In this document: one piece after another, positions 1-14,300 of the stretch
Layout: each line of letters starts with the position of its first letter
Position numbering within the stretch: position 1 is the stretch's first letter
NCBI GenBank assembly: GCA_905331475.1
Contig: CAJNYU010001727.1
Coordinates: 124,001-188,000 of the forward strand
Length of the DNA: 64,000 nt
Origin: Rotaria socialis
Lineage: Eukaryota; Rotifera; Eurotatoria; Philodinida; Philodinidae
Direction: 5' to 3'
Made by a program: the position numbers and the translations under genes
Notes under the pieces: model-generated
What the model was told of the DNA's origin: nothing
The model's input: only the letters and a program-made list of their open reading frames with translations
The model's database searches: none

Positions 1-1074
1 GCCTAAAGTGGTAGACCTCTCTTTTAAGTGATAGTCGGTTTAGTAGAATTTTTACTTAGCTTCGAACGCCTGTAAAATTTTATTTCCTATCCCAACTGAT
101 GATTTTATGAATATAGATACCTTTCGTACAGAATCGAACATTTAATATTAGCCTCTAAAAAAATAAAACATATTGGAGAATTTGTCTTTTTTGCTACCGA
201 CTAGCTAGAAAAAAACATTTGAACTCGATCCAATAAAATGGTCCATAGAGATAATCTGAGAGACACTAGAGCATGTAGACAATGCATACGGCTTACTTTC
301 ATTGGTAAGAACAGCCACAAAATAAAGATTATTGCGAAATATATTTATCAAATAATGATGAGGTGTTGCAATTACAGGTGGAACGTCTTCAGCATTGGCA
401 CACTGTATTCAGAGAATATTTCTGATTAAATATATACAAAAAACAAACAAACAATGATTCCAATTACTTTAGATTGGGCTTCGAAAAAATAATCACATAT
501 CGATTTTCCTACAACTGTTTTCCAATGTTTTTCCATGAAAACATCCCTACAAAAAAATATTAATATGAATGCTTTGTTAACCTTTCGTAGAATTGCCAAC
601 ACTCACCCGGATGCATTAATAATAAATAGACTATGAATCATTCTACGTTAAATATTCAATCTGTAAATGAAACAAGAAAAATGTTTTATATTTTCGTGAA
701 ATGATTTATCAATGTAGAACAAGCTAATGCAAAGAAGCATTGCTAGTCACAAGTCGTTGTCTTTTTTTTCTTCTTATAATCTACTAGTTAAATGAAGGCG
801 TCAAGAAAAAAAAACTATACAAAGAACAATATCAGCACACAAATACGAAAAAAAAATATAGAACAATCCAAACAACGTATATATATTTATATCTGACAGG
901 CACAAAAATAATAGAAACGAATGAAGAGAAACAAAAATAATATCTGATGAATTTTAGCTTTTCTCGTTCGATGCGAGTGAACATGAGTAAATATATCAAA
1001 TTAGTAGACAGTAACAACAACAATAACAAAAATATAATAAGGATAATCATGTTCATTTATTCTGTTTTTCTTCA
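1..1074. other. AT-rich non-coding stretch downstream of SLBP
   Basis: No reading frame here resembles a protein I recognise. The short open frames near 238-429 and 832-1056 are low-complexity and lack splice or family support. The stretch lies 3' of the minus-strand SLBP gene and would include its 3' untranslated region and terminator. Confidence 0.6.
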
Positions 1075-2930
1075 TTAATCGAATGCCATAGCTGAACGTG
1101 AATCAACGTTGTTTACAATAGTATCCATTGAATCAGCGACTTCTAAATCAATAACTGAACCAAATTTAAGCTCGATGTCTTTGCCTTGATGTGGATTAAC
1201 TGTAAGTGATTCTTCAAAATCATATAAATCGGGTAAAAAATTTTCATCAATTTCTTCCATGCTCATTGATGAAGACGATGGTGTTGAATAACCATCACTA
1301 CGCTGAGATGACGCTATTGATACTGAATCATCATCATTATTACCATCTCCACCACCACCACCATTTTCCTTTATTCTAAAATAACCAATTAGCATTAAGC
1401 ATTGAGCAATATCGAGAACGACTTTGCTGATATGAAATCTGTATTTGTGTGTAAATCATTTTTTCTGATAGATATTAGTTATCGATCACTCGTTTTATAG
1501 AAACTAGAATATTTTGTCACACTTCCTGGAAGATTGATTTTGTTCACTCATTATAGTTTATGCAAATTTTAAAGATAGTAAAAAGATTAATTTACAATGC
1601 AAATGTTGAGGAGATTATAGAACATTCTTATATCTCTCATGCATCTACAAAAGCTTGAATCTATATGCAATTCTCTTCAAAATTAACATATGTTCAACTG
1701 AATTTTATCCGTCTATTTTCAAATATTCATGCCTACTTTGCCTAATAAAACTAAAATCTCACAACGAATATTTCCCCCTTTATTCAAGTTCATTGAGTAC
1801 AATTAATCGACGGATAAAAATAACATACTTTTCTGCGCCAAATTCATGAAGTTTTCGACGCCATGCTTTAATAGCTCCATCAAAACCACGTCGAGACATT
1901 TTAGCGTATTTGCATGGAGTGCGTGGATGTTGTCTTGTACGAGATTTTCTTTACATTAGAAAAGAATTTAAATAATAACTTAACAGACGAACGAAAAATA
2001 AAAATCTACCGAGGAATAGTCGATGCATATGCTTCATATACTTTCGATAATTTTCCTTTACTGATTTCTTTTTGTCGTCTTACAAGTTCTACAAAGAAAA
2101 CAGTGTCAGAAATGAATTGAAGATTAAACTAAAATTGAACCTTTTGGGCAACATTCAATAGATCCAAGAAGTTCTTCAGTTGTTTTATTTTCATGAACAG
2201 AAAATTGTTTTAAATAAAGTACAAAACTAAAGCAGTGGAACATTTCAAAAATATCATTAAAAAAAATAACTATTTCGTTTGATTACCTATGTAGTTTTTT
2301 TTCTTCCGCTTCCTCATTATCCATTTTATCACACCAGTCTTTCGATAAAGATTTTTGTAGTTCTTGTTGTTCTTCTTCAAAACTATCAAGAAATATTCAA
2401 TTGTTTCAAAACAAATAAAGCCAATCGTCGTAATATTTCTCTTTACCTAGGTTTCGGTGTTTTAGGTTTTTCGTCATTTTTTACATGAAGTCTATTTGGG
2501 CGATTATTAGGTGTTGATGGTTTACTTGTGGTTCTAATGTAGCAATAAGCTATTTTGAAAAAATACATATGTATATACGAATAAATTAAAGTACCGATGA
2601 TTTTCATCATGAAATGGCTCATTTGCATTTTCATCAAATTGAACAGGAGCTGAATAGGGATGATATTTATTTCGTCGTGGTGAACTAAATAAAAGTGAAT
2701 TATTGTTACAGAAAAATGATCTGATTTAAATAAATTACTTTTCATTTGTTTCATTCGCGCAATAACGTTTTGAACGAAATCGCGCTGAACTCGGCGTACC
2801 TCCATCGCTTGATTCGTAGGCACGAGTTGTTTTAGGTGTGTGACGTATACGACTAGATTTAATAACAAAATATAAATTGATATAAATAATAAGAGTAATT
2901 AATATACTTTGGAGTATTAGATGCTGACAT
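1075..2930 (-). CDS. SLBP: Histone RNA stem-loop-binding protein (SLBP), about 8 exons
   Basis: Binds the 3' stem-loop of replication-dependent histone mRNAs and drives their processing, export and translation. Reading the minus strand, a start (MSASNTPK) at 2930 is followed by short exons with acidic and Ser/Pro-rich text. The RNA-binding domain is split over two exons: LVRRKEISKGKLSKVYEAY at about 2100-2030, then HPRTPCKYAKMSRRGFDGA followed by IKAWRRKLHEF at about 1905-1835. This matches the family pattern of Y/GK, HP-TPNK, SRR-W-IK-W--LH. The last exon (1373-1075) is acidic and Ser-rich and ends at TAA. GT-AG junctions keep frame throughout. Odd points: the near-invariant TPNK is TPCK, and the SRR-W tryptophan is Phe. 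Diverges from Nck upstream. Family call is strong; exact N-terminal exon edges are approximate. Confidence 0.85.
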
Positions 2931-4633
2931 ATTATGGAGAACTTTCGAAGAATGTAAATGGTCTTAGAATAAACTTTAGCCGTCCAACTAAACAAAGAAT
3001 TCTCCGTTCTTTTTTTTTGTAATCTCTAGTTCCAATTGAATAGATATACAAACCAATATAAATGGATGGTTTCGGGAGCGCTACTCTCAATGAGTTCTGT
3101 TGAGTCGATTGTAGCTCATATATACGATTGACCCTGTTTTGCCTGTCGTCGATCGCATATGCTCATTTCGTAGGTGCAGAAAAGATATCGTATGTATATT
3201 GTTGTGTTGTCTCTATTAATTGGATAAATTGAAAAGAGAACTCATCAAACCTGGTAAATATTCCTAGGAATTTACTACGTTTCTTGTTTACACTATTTTC
3301 TATTGATATTCTCTGTATTCTCCAACCGTCATTTTCATAATTGTACATCATTTTTTTTTATATTAGTTGCATGCGGTTATCTGTTGCTGTTTTATAATAG
3401 GATGATAGACATCATTTGGTTTCTTTCTCGTTGTCTTTTTTTTTTGTATTATTGTATCATGTTATGATAAGATAGATGATACAGTCGATGAGAATCGATC
3501 GTTGGCAAGTAATACATTTTTTTTTTAATTTCACGGTTAGATTCTAGTATTGTCGTAGTTGCGCATCCATCTGTTTTATCTATGTTGTCAACAAGAATAA
3601 TATCGCAGCAGAAGTCGACTTTAGCTTCTTAAATGTACAGATGTTTATCTGTTTAGTGAGAAAGTCCTACGAGAGACTATCTATATTCTCACATCGCAAT
3701 TATCTATATATGTATATGTATGTATGTGTGTGTACGTATATTCATATAGACGACAACGGACACGTTCAAATAATTGCTGAATCATACTTTTTATCTACCG
3801 GTCTAGTTCTTTTTCTTCTGATCTCTAGTTTCACAGTAATCACATGTTTTAATGACGGCGGTGTTAATAATAGTAAGTAATATATTCTCTCTTCTTTTTC
3901 TCTCATGACTATTGCAACATCAGAATAGCAATGATGTCACTTAGCATTGTTTCTTATTCGAGATAGTGTCAAACTTATTTATTTCTGTGTTGAGTACAGC
4001 GCATGTCCTTCGACGATAGCAGGAGTTATTGTTGATAGATATTTCGAATCATTCATTCATCGTATATTATCATCAATATACTTGCATTCATTCGTAAAAA
4101 AACGTGTTGATCACCTGAAATAGCAAAAGCTAACTAGGGTGTCTTATCAAGGTTTTCTTTTTCTTCATATGAACATTCAGAATAAAGAGAAGAAAAAAAA
4201 ACATTGATCTATTATATATTTATGCCAAGGCAAAGAGAAAAGAAAGAAAAACGAACGACAAACACGATATACATGGGATTCTACTGATTTTTTTCTATAT
4301 AAGTATATGTGCAGAGTCTGGTAATTTATTGTATGTCAAGTTATTCCCGTTTTTTCTCTGGAGTGGCGTCGTCCATTCAACCAGAAATCCAGCATTGATG
4401 GTATTTTTTTCTCTCCTCTTTTCTTTCGTTGTTGAAAAGTTTATTTTTTAAAACCTCATTCGTTCTTTGCCTACGCAGATAAAAACAGCATTGTATAAAG
4501 AAAAAAAAAGTAACTTGACAGTCCCACTTTCTCTTTTTCCTCATTCTCTTCGATGCATCTCCCATAACAAAAAAATTATATGCCGATGCACGATATTTTT
4601 TGCAGATGGAATGCCGCCAGTATTACTACAAAT
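2931..4633. promoter_or_regulatory. 1.7 kb divergent upstream region between SLBP and Nck
   Basis: Shared 5' region of two divergently oriented genes, so it should hold both promoters and 5' untranslated exons. It is AT-rich with many T-runs and TATATG/TGTATG simple-sequence tracts around 3700-3740. A plausible acceptor (TTTTGCAG) just before 4613 suggests a 5' untranslated intron of Nck. No core promoter motif can be assigned with confidence, and the frame at 3641-3880 has no family support. Confidence 0.4.
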
Positions 4634-6487
4634 ATGCAACAAAGCAATAGTAGCATTAGTAAGTTAAATTAGTATCTACTAATTGATCAAGTCTGCTCTA
4701 TCAATTATTTAGATGGTGGTGAGATTGTAGTTGCCAAATTCAACTATAATTCACAAGATAGTCATGAATTAACAATTACCAAAAATGAACGTCTTATATT
4801 GCTTGATGATACATGCCTCTGGTGGAAAGTAAAACGTGTCGATTCCGATGATACAGGGTAAGTGCATGAAACAGTTGTCGACTTCTAATTTCAAGTAAAA
4901 CGTTCCCTATATGCAGTATTGATTGATTGATGAGAATTATTCATTGTACATATGCTCTCGAGAAAAATATCTTCTAATCTCTTATCATTTTCTTTTTAAT
5001 TTCATTTTCTCAATTAAGATCACTTTGCAATAATAGTAGACATAATCTCCATCTGGCAAACATATATCCATGCGTGTATGTATATGCATATAGAAAAAAA
5101 AGAAAGAAATGAATAATTATCCTTGATCATCTAACACCGACAAAAAGTTCATCTTTCTGTCATTTTGCAAACGCATACACATCTGTCTCATCTTTCACAT
5201 AAATATACATATATAGACATTTATGTTGCTATGCAAATCTTCAATCATTATATTCTAATAATAGATGTAATAAAAAGAAAAAAGACTAAAAATATCGTTT
5301 TTTATTTTATAAAGATACATTCCTTCAAATTTTGCTCGACGTGAAAAGCGTTCTTTACTCGATAAAATTATTTCAAAACGTCTTGGAAAAAAATCGATTC
5401 TAACCAATGGACACAACAGCGAACGTATTATTTCTTCGGCACTTGTTAAATTTCGTTATGATGCTGAAAGGTAAAAACAAAAGAAATAGTTTATTTTACA
5501 TTTGATTATTCGTTGCTGTTTTTTTTAATTTTGTAGCGAAGATGAAATTAGTTTAAACAAAGGCATATGGGTAAATGTATTACAAAAGAAAAACGACGGC
5601 TGGTGGCTTGTACAATATGAAAAACAGCTCGGCTGGTTTCCATCAAATTATCTTGTTGAAGTAAAAATTAGAAAATTTTGTTTCATAAATTGACTTTTTA
5701 CTCTTTTTTTGAAGAAAACATCTGAGTGTTTAAATTCTCTATCATTATTAAATCAATTAAATAATCAACATAATTCTCCTTTCTCATCCTCGTCGAATTG
5801 TCTTTCATCGTCAAGTAGTGCAAATTCAAATCTAGTTGAAAATCATAATCATCAACAAATTCGTCATAATTCTCATCCATTACATATCAATAATACAATT
5901 GATGAATATGAGTTTGCTATTAAACCATCGAAATTAGCTCATTCAGACGGCAAACTTGATACGTGTAACAATCATTTGATTGATGAGCAAAAGATAAATT
6001 CATGTTCAGCATTAATGCAACATAAAGATTATTCATCGTCAACTTTAATCAATCAATTAAAGACATTACAATTAAATAACGATTCACCTTATATTCATGA
6101 AAGTTGGTACTATGGTTTATTGAGCCGAGAAGAAGCCGAAAAATATTTAAAATTTTATGGAAACGAAAAAGGCGATTATCTTATTCGAGACAGTGAACGA
6201 CGAGTAAGAAATCTTCTTTTCTTTTCTTTTTATATTGTTCGTTTTATTCTATTAAATAGATTGGAAATTATTCTTTGAGTATCCGCGATGATATTAATAC
6301 TGTTCGTCATTTTCGTATAGAACTTTCTGAGGATGGCACTCGGTATTTAATCGGTAAAAGGTCATTCAAATCATTAAATGATCTTATCGAACATTATAAA
6401 ACTCATCCGGTATATGATGCTGATCAAAATAATAAACTTTATTTAATTAAATCATTAATTATATCAGATGCTAATCAACAATTATAA
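4634..6487 (+). CDS. NCK: Nck-type SH2/SH3 adaptor protein with only two SH3 domains
   Basis: Adaptor that couples phosphotyrosine (SH2) to proline-rich actin regulators (SH3) in the cytoplasm. Exons read as 4634-4658, 4713-4857, 5315-5470, 5537-5660, 5715-6203 and 6260-6487, all in frame through GT-AG junctions, giving about 388 residues. SH3-1 (GGEIVVAKFNYNS to YIPSNFARREK) closely matches Nck SH3-1, including the KNERLxLLDD text. SH3-2 ends DGWWLVQ...GWFPSNYLVE. The SH2 (ESWYYGLLSREEAE, YLIRDSE with the phosphate-binding Arg, HFRIEL, LIEHYKTHPVY, KLYLIKSL) is of Nck type. Between SH3-2 and SH2 is a Ser/Asn/His-rich linker of about 130 residues in place of the usual SH3-3. The first coding exon is only 25 nt and was chosen because it restores phase. 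Confidence 0.9.
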
Positions 6488-8395
6488 TAAAATTATCTTT
6501 TTGTTTTTCGTTTCGTTTTGTTTTGTTTTTGTACATATGTACGGCTATGTTTGAAAACGAAAAGCTCAAAGAACATTTGTCTCGCTTTTTAATAAGAATA
6601 TCATAAACTTTCTATTGTCAGTTTTTCTTCTTTTTTTTTTGTTCGTTTTTCCTTCTTCTATTTGTATGTTTTTTGTCCTTGATAATAATGATGTGCTCGT
6701 TGCTTGTTTGAGAAAAAAGAAGAAATCATCCATTAAAAAATAATAAATTGCATATTATGCATATGAATCAATTATCTAGTGAACTGTGATTGATGTATGT
6801 ATAATTCGATGAAATCAAAATACAATATGTCTTATCGATCTAGGAGATAGATTTGATACAGATTAATACATGGGTTAGCATTGCATTGACTATAAATAGG
6901 GTTTTGTTTTCGTAGATTGATGGGTTTACAGCATTAATGTTATCTCTTTGCTATTTTTTTTACATATTTTCTTATTCCAATTGTCGGTCGGAGAATTGTA
7001 AAGCTAACTCACTATTTTGATTAACATGACCTATAGATTCACATCTTAAATGTTATGAAGTAATTATTTTATCTGTTGAGTTTTTTTTATGATGTTTATC
7101 GATCAAATATGTCTTAAGTCAATATGTAATTATATTTGGATTTAAGTATGTGCTAATAACATTTTATTACTTCTCAAATATTGAATTAATAAATAAACTT
7201 AGCTTAAATAGGAATCATCTTTTTCTTTTGGAGCAATTGAAAATACGATTTCTTAACATAACTATAAATTCTTGATTTAATCCAGCTAGCCATCAATATA
7301 TGGATGCCAGAAGTAGAAGAAGAAAAGGCAAGAAATGGCTTTTTTTTATACATGCGAAAGACAAAAAGTTGTTCTCACTGGCATTACCCTTTCATAAGCG
7401 TATATTGACAGGACTTGCTTCACTCATATTGGATCGGAGAGTTAATTGTTTACATAATCGAAGCAAGAAATATCAAGTCTTAAAATATACAAATTGTAAT
7501 CTATAACTATTCTACTAGTTCTATAGAATCAAATTAGAAATATAATTTTACTAGGTCAAATCAATTATCATCTATCATTACGTCAGAATAATTATCGTCT
7601 AATGAGAACTATTTAACTCATCTCTTATCGAAGATTATTTGCCACTATTTTTGTCAAGCGTTATTCGTCGAGCGACTCTACCAAACTATTCCGTGGTTCA
7701 ACAATCTTTTGTTTTTGTATAGTTTATTTCTTTGTCTCATAATTAAGCAAATTTGTGCGATGTGAACATTCAATAAATAACAACAAACGATTGATTGGTG
7801 AGAATGTACAATTAATGCTGAAAAAAACATGAACACCAAAGAAAAAAAAAAACAATAAATAAAATGAATAAACTACATACAAACGGAAAAAAAAAGTTTC
7901 ACGGATGCAAATCGACTGTAAGCATCTAGGGAAAGAAAAATATCATCATCTGACTTGTCAGTGACATAGCTGTCAATGGATGGTGGTTGTAAAATTAAAT
8001 GAGTTTTTCATTTCCCCCAAATAATAAAAGAACTGACAAAAACTCATAAAAAACATTTCCTACATGTTCTCTGTAATTATTTTTTTTGACATATGAAGCC
8101 AAACACAAGAGAGTCATCAAGAAAAAATAAACAATTTAGTATTTTGCTTCTTTTTGATTTTGTTTATACTAAATATACATAGACGATACGGACGGCGGTA
8201 TACATATGGACAAAAGACAGAAGAAAAAAAAAATATAAAGATTTCGGTAGCAACAAAAAAGTGCCCACCGGTTGAGAGATTCTCATAATGATAAAGTGAA
8301 ATTTTTTTCTTGTTCAAACGTATCAACATGATTGAAAAAATGCATATCTCTTGTGATTTCTTTTGAGTGAATCAAAACGAAAAATGATTTGAAAT
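6488..8395. other. Intergenic region between convergent Nck and NPC1
   Basis: AT-rich 1.9 kb between two 3' ends. Several AATAAA-like hexamers are present on both strands (for example near 6740 and 7187), consistent with polyadenylation of either gene. The small frame at 7300-7506 starts with a basic run and has no recognisable domain, so I treat it as chance. Confidence 0.5.
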
Positions 8396-11300
8396 TTAGC
8401 ATATTTCACTTGATGTCATTGGCATTGGATTTTCACGTGATTTTTCTGTTGACTCGGGATGATGCAGACGCATTTTGCGCGCATGATTTGGACTCGAACC
8501 TCAAATAAAAGAAAACAATCTAAACTAAGTCACCTGTTTTTTTCGTTTCTTTTTACCAATGTAACTGAGTAACACAGGCAAAAATATTAAGCCATGAGCA
8601 GCACCGAATGAAACAATGCATATAAACATTCGAAAATAAAATATGTGAAAAAGTTGTGAGTGTGAAAAGCCAAGCACTACAATACCGCCAATTTTAGTTA
8701 AAGTTATACCGCTAAAGACCTAAATAAACAGGGTCAATTGTTTTTTTTTTCTAATTGATATAAATGAGCAAAGGCAACATACTGAACTGCCCATATGGGC
8801 AAGTGCTTTTTCTGCTCGTTTCAATCTTGATCCTGTTGCTGATAAGATAAAATCTCGACATATATGAGCACAAAATTCAAGTGATATTCCAACTGACATA
8901 ACGAGATTCACTAGTGAGATAGCATTCATTTCAATATTCCAAACATACATCATGGCGATCATATCACAAGTAATCCTAAAAGAAATTTAAATTAAAACGT
9001 TGTTATTCTATTGTATATTTATTTCTACTAGGGCTATTTAAAATTTCCCTATAGGAGAAACTAAAATTTTAATTTGCCCTATAGAATGAGTTATAAACTA
9101 CTAGATGATAGTTTTACGTATAGTTATTAGTTTAAAAAATGAAGATTATAGGGATTTTGATTGATTAAACTGGAGAGAATTTATCATATATGATGATACG
9201 TTTGATAATGAGCTCTAAAAGTCAACACATCAGCAAGTTACTAATCTCGTAAAAATATCATTATGTAAAATATTCTCTGATTTCGAATGCTTAGATAAAA
9301 ATTGGCAATGTAAATAACTGGATTAAAGGACTACAAAAATCATCAGTTTACTGACGGATAAGTTTCTTTGCTTTTTGAGTCATAAAATACATAGGCAGAA
9401 GCTTGTTCATTGATCACAAAAGCTCGACACAACTTTCTTATGTCTAGTTCTAAACGTGACTAAAATTTTTAAAGTGCTGTCTTTTTAGTTTCATTGATGT
9501 CAATAGCAAGGTTGATTCAAAGTATAATCTATTTGACAGTTTTTCTTCTGAGAACAGAAGCGTCAAAGAATAATCTAATATCAAGAAAAATAAAACATTT
9601 CGATTTAATTGAAACAGACTGCTGATATTCATCTAGTTATTTTTTGTGCTTCGTTTTCCTATGTTCGAACTATGCTAATTACTATCGTATGAAAGAAATC
9701 CTTTTTCATCCATCATAATAGATTCAGTTACAATAGTCTTACATAGCAATAGTTAATGTTATAATAAATGCTGATATTATATCAAAACCAAGCAGAATAA
9801 ATGTAGCCACAAAAATAGCTGCTCCCGATATTGATAAATTTAAAAGAACATCATGCCAAATTGTCAAATACTGTTCGTAAAATACATAAAATATGCTAAA
9901 ATGAACAGCGAAAAAAGTCGTTAATGAATTATTTGAATTCCTATTTACCTATATGGAAACACTTCAACATCATAGCCAGCTGATTTTAATGTTCGTGTTA
10001 TATTGTCTGTTAAAATGTATGCCTGTTGCATTGCTTCTATAAAATCACTTGAACTTATTAAAAGGCTATGAAAGCCCATAATTAAACTTGTTTCGACACC
10101 ATTATCTTTGGATGATATTGCTACACTACTGCCATGAGCAGCATGGCCACCTTTAGCACATTTGAAATTCGGATTATCTTTTAGAAAGAATGGTAAAAGA
10201 TTTTTAAATTCATCGTTTGTTATAGTTTCGCGTGATGTACTACGTGTACAAGGATAACAGTTTGCATGAGATGGCGCATTTGTTGAGCAAAATTCTCCTG
10301 TAGTGTTATGTAAACGACAACATGGAGTCGAACCTCGATGACGTAACCAATCATAATAATCATCTAGCCATGTTGTACCTATTTGTGCTATGCGTGTTTC
10401 CAATGGACGTAACGAAGCAATGCCTAGTTGATTTGCCATTGACTGAGCTGAACATCCAGCACTTGCACATATGAGATTGCTCGCACGTAGATCATTGTAA
10501 TTAATGCCTAGTTACAAAGAAAAAAAAGAATTTTAAGTTTTACAGAAGATAAAAAGCAGTATGCTATAATTATATTAACCTTGTTTAATAACAAAATAGA
10601 CGGGTGGTCCAACAGCAAAATATTCTTTTAATGCTGAAAAATAATCAATCATATAGGAGTCTTTGGCCATTGTTATATTTTGTTCTAGACCGACTTTAAC
10701 ATATGGCAATAGAGCAATACTCATTGCAAACCATGTAAAAAATACAAATATAACGGTTGGCCGTACATAAGGCTTCATTACTGCTGGAGCATAATAACGC
10801 TTGAAAACAGTAAATAAGAAGCCGTCCATTTCCATTAAGTGCTTTTCACTTGGTTCAATTTTTGATGATTGACGAAATGGTGTTTTATTCGAGCTATCCG
10901 ATTTTGTTGTTGCTAATGGTGTTAGAAACGGATTTTCGGCACTAGTTACAAAGTCAGCAGGTGTGCGTGCTTTCGTAGTCATTGGATTGAACCAACTCAT
11001 ACTTGGGAAACGGAATCGACGGCGTCGACGATCAACAGTCTTATCGCGTTTAACTTGTAGACAACAGAATATATCAATACGATTTTCAATGGCTCGTTTA
11101 TGATCAAGTGTTATAAAAGTAACAAATATTGTTATTTGAAGCAAAAAATCAATTAATACAGAAACTGCTGCATATAAACTGAATAGTCGAACAGCAGGCA
11201 TGGGTGTTAATGCACCGAGAAAGAATGCAATACTTTCAGATACAGATGTTAATAACATAGCTGGACCTACGCGGCCCACAATGCGGCCTATTTGAGATTC

Positions 11301-14300
11301 AATTTCTTCACCTGGTTCAAGTTCATCGCGTTGAATTGATTGAGTTAATATGAATATATTATCTATTCAATGAAACAAAATAAATAAGTTCATTGTAACA
11401 ATTAGAAAAATATTTTTCATCCGAGATAGCTCATCAATTCACTCTTTATTCGATAGTCGTGTTTTCTAACAGTAAAGTTGATCTACTTGAGAATGTTAAT
11501 GTTGAATATGATTGTAATTCTCCATAGATCAAACGATCGTTTTTACAAAACTGCGGTAATTCTTTGTATGTTTAATACTCGAGTTAAGAAAAAGTAAAAG
11601 CCATTTTTGACCGAAAATTTCGAGAAAATGGTTGAATTTTGTAAGATGAAATTCGTTAATTAACTCTACCCGGTAAACAACAAAGACTAGAAAATTTCAG
11701 CTATTGAATTTCTTCAACTAACTTCCTACCATTAACTTGAGTTTTCCGTCAGAAATATCGTCTGTTCGATGGCAATTTATTGATTCCGGAGCAAAAACTC
11801 AATAATATACTGTAAACTAAAAGTTCAATTAGTAATAGTTTCGATCAAGGTTATAAGTAATTTTTATAGATGTAGGTCATGTTTTTTTAATAAAACGAAA
11901 AAAATAGAGATTGAAGATAAAGAATAAAACTTTTCTCATTTTCTTTTTTCCTTTCTTAATGACTATCAATTAACAAGAGGAGCATCAATTAGATCTTTGA
12001 CAGAAAAATGCAGATCTTCATTTACTTACCAACTCCAACTGCTAGCACAAGAAATGGAATAACTTCAAATATAATTAATGTTGTTGGAATTCTCATATAT
12101 GAAAATATGCCAACGCTAGCCCAAACACTAAGCGTAACAAGTGCGACACCTGCAATACCCAATGAAACTTTCATATCAACAAATAAATGTCGAATATTTC
12201 TTATTCGACCCAGAGCAACAGCAATATAGAGAAACATAATCATATATGATATCAGTACTGTTTTAATATCTGATTTAGATTCACGTTCGATTTCATCTTC
12301 AATAGATCGTTCAGCACGATATTTAACATCAAACCATTCTGATCGAAATGTTTTCATGTAGTCTAAAAACTGTTTCTCCCATAGAAGAGTATTTTTTAGT
12401 TGTTTATTTTCAGTACGTTCAATTTTCCGTTGATTATTTATCGTAATGGTTATAATAAGAGCTTGAGCTTTAGCATAATCAGGCACATCATCATGTGATG
12501 GAAAAGCACCGAGAACCATATATGGATCGATAGGACCACCAAATTTACCCATACATGTACGATGAAATGATCTTGTTATTTGTGTTAATGGTGATTGAAT
12601 GCATTCAAGATATTGTGATGGATATAAAGGTTCTTTTAAGAGAAATGTTAAATTGTTTTGATGATATTGAAATAATGAAAATATGGCACAATTATTATTG
12701 TCAGGACTGAGAGGTTTATAGCATGTATCATTTAAATAAATAACTTGGCCAGATTTTGTAGTCACATTAAAATTTTCAACAAATAATTGCAATTGTAATG
12801 CATCAATTAGAAAATTACGTTCAAATACAGGTCCAAATGTATGTTTTTCTTCGGCTTCTAATGGAGTTTTGTATTGAAGAGTGATATTACTTTTATTCTT
12901 AGGTACAAGAATTAGATGTGCGATACGATAAAAAGGGCTAAAACAAAATATTTTACTTCTTTCTATTTAAGAATATAAAAAAAGAAATGTCTGTTACCCA
13001 AATTTTTCATCGAAGTAAGCTTTTTCTTGACGTGCTCGAGAATTTGATGCAACCCAAAGATCAACTGGATCTGTTGTTACTGTATAATAACGACTACCAA
13101 AACATAAAGCAAATAGAATAACTGTTACAGGAATAATTGTATATCTTGGATGGTAGGCACAGAATAAGCCGATACTAAAAAAAATAAAAAACAATTTTCA
13201 TTAATTTTGTGCAAATCCCATATACTTTCGCGAGAAAAAATGGTGAGAGTACGTTTGAGACTTTCAGGCAAAGTGTAAAATTGGAAACAAAATTGATTTT
13301 TTCCACTAGCGAAAACAATCTTTTTCTTAGATGGGCGTGTTGCACCTCATCTTCAAGGGGATCCCACAAGGGTTTCAGTAATAAAATTTGTTTTTTCTTT
13401 AATGCAAAAAATATAATACTTACGCTTTAAATATATCATGTAATCCATCATCGATTTTCACTCCTAGCCGATCCAAAAATCCAATTCGTTCATCATTGAA
13501 TGACACGTCTGAATCAGATTCATCTTTACTTTTAGAAGTAGCTGCTTTGAAGTTCACTTCTTCTTGGTATGCAATTGAATCACCAGTTTGCATATCTAAT
13601 AACGAAATTACAAAACATTTTCTATTTCATCTTCATCAAACGTTCTTACTTTCACCACGAGGAGTTTTTTCATCACTTTTCATATTCCATATACAAATGA
13701 ATACATACGAAATCATAAACATAATAACAAATAAAATATAGAGTCCAATAGCAACTATCGTTACGATGTGAAAATTGTAGATTTTTGATTTGATTTTTTC
13801 AATTAATGTGTTATTCTTTTGACTAGAAACTTTTGTCTTTGTATTATTCATTTTAGGACACATTGCATTACAATCCATGCATGTGCATTTTTCTCTTGAC
13901 ATATGAGGTAATATAACTGGCTGATCACAAGCGAACATTTTCGCTGACGATGGTTGAAATTTTCGTTTGACTTCAGGATCATAATAGGTACCATTAACAA
14001 AAACAAAGTCAATTTTAATTGGCGATTGGGTATTTTTTAAACCAATATATTGAAATAATTTTTTAACGTCACATGCACGATTCAATGAGCCACATAAAAC
14101 GTCAACAGCATATTGGAAATTAATACGAACACTCCTGTTCAATGAAGATAGGAAAAAACAAAATGATTCAAATTAATAAAGAAAACCTTTAGTATTTCTA
14201 TTTTTACCAGCACGAGCTAATAAAATCATTCGCTTGTTGATCTGATATATAATATCGTATTTTAGTAATAACTTCAACTTGTGCAACAGGCTTTTTAGTC

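Noticed and set aside
3641..3880. 79-residue frame with a hydrophobic C-terminal stretch
   Set aside because: Built largely from a TATG/TGTG simple-sequence tract in the shared upstream region; no evidence of being an exon.
7300..7506. 68-residue frame with a basic start (MDARSRRRKGKK)
   Set aside because: Located between convergent gene ends and has no family resemblance; likely chance.
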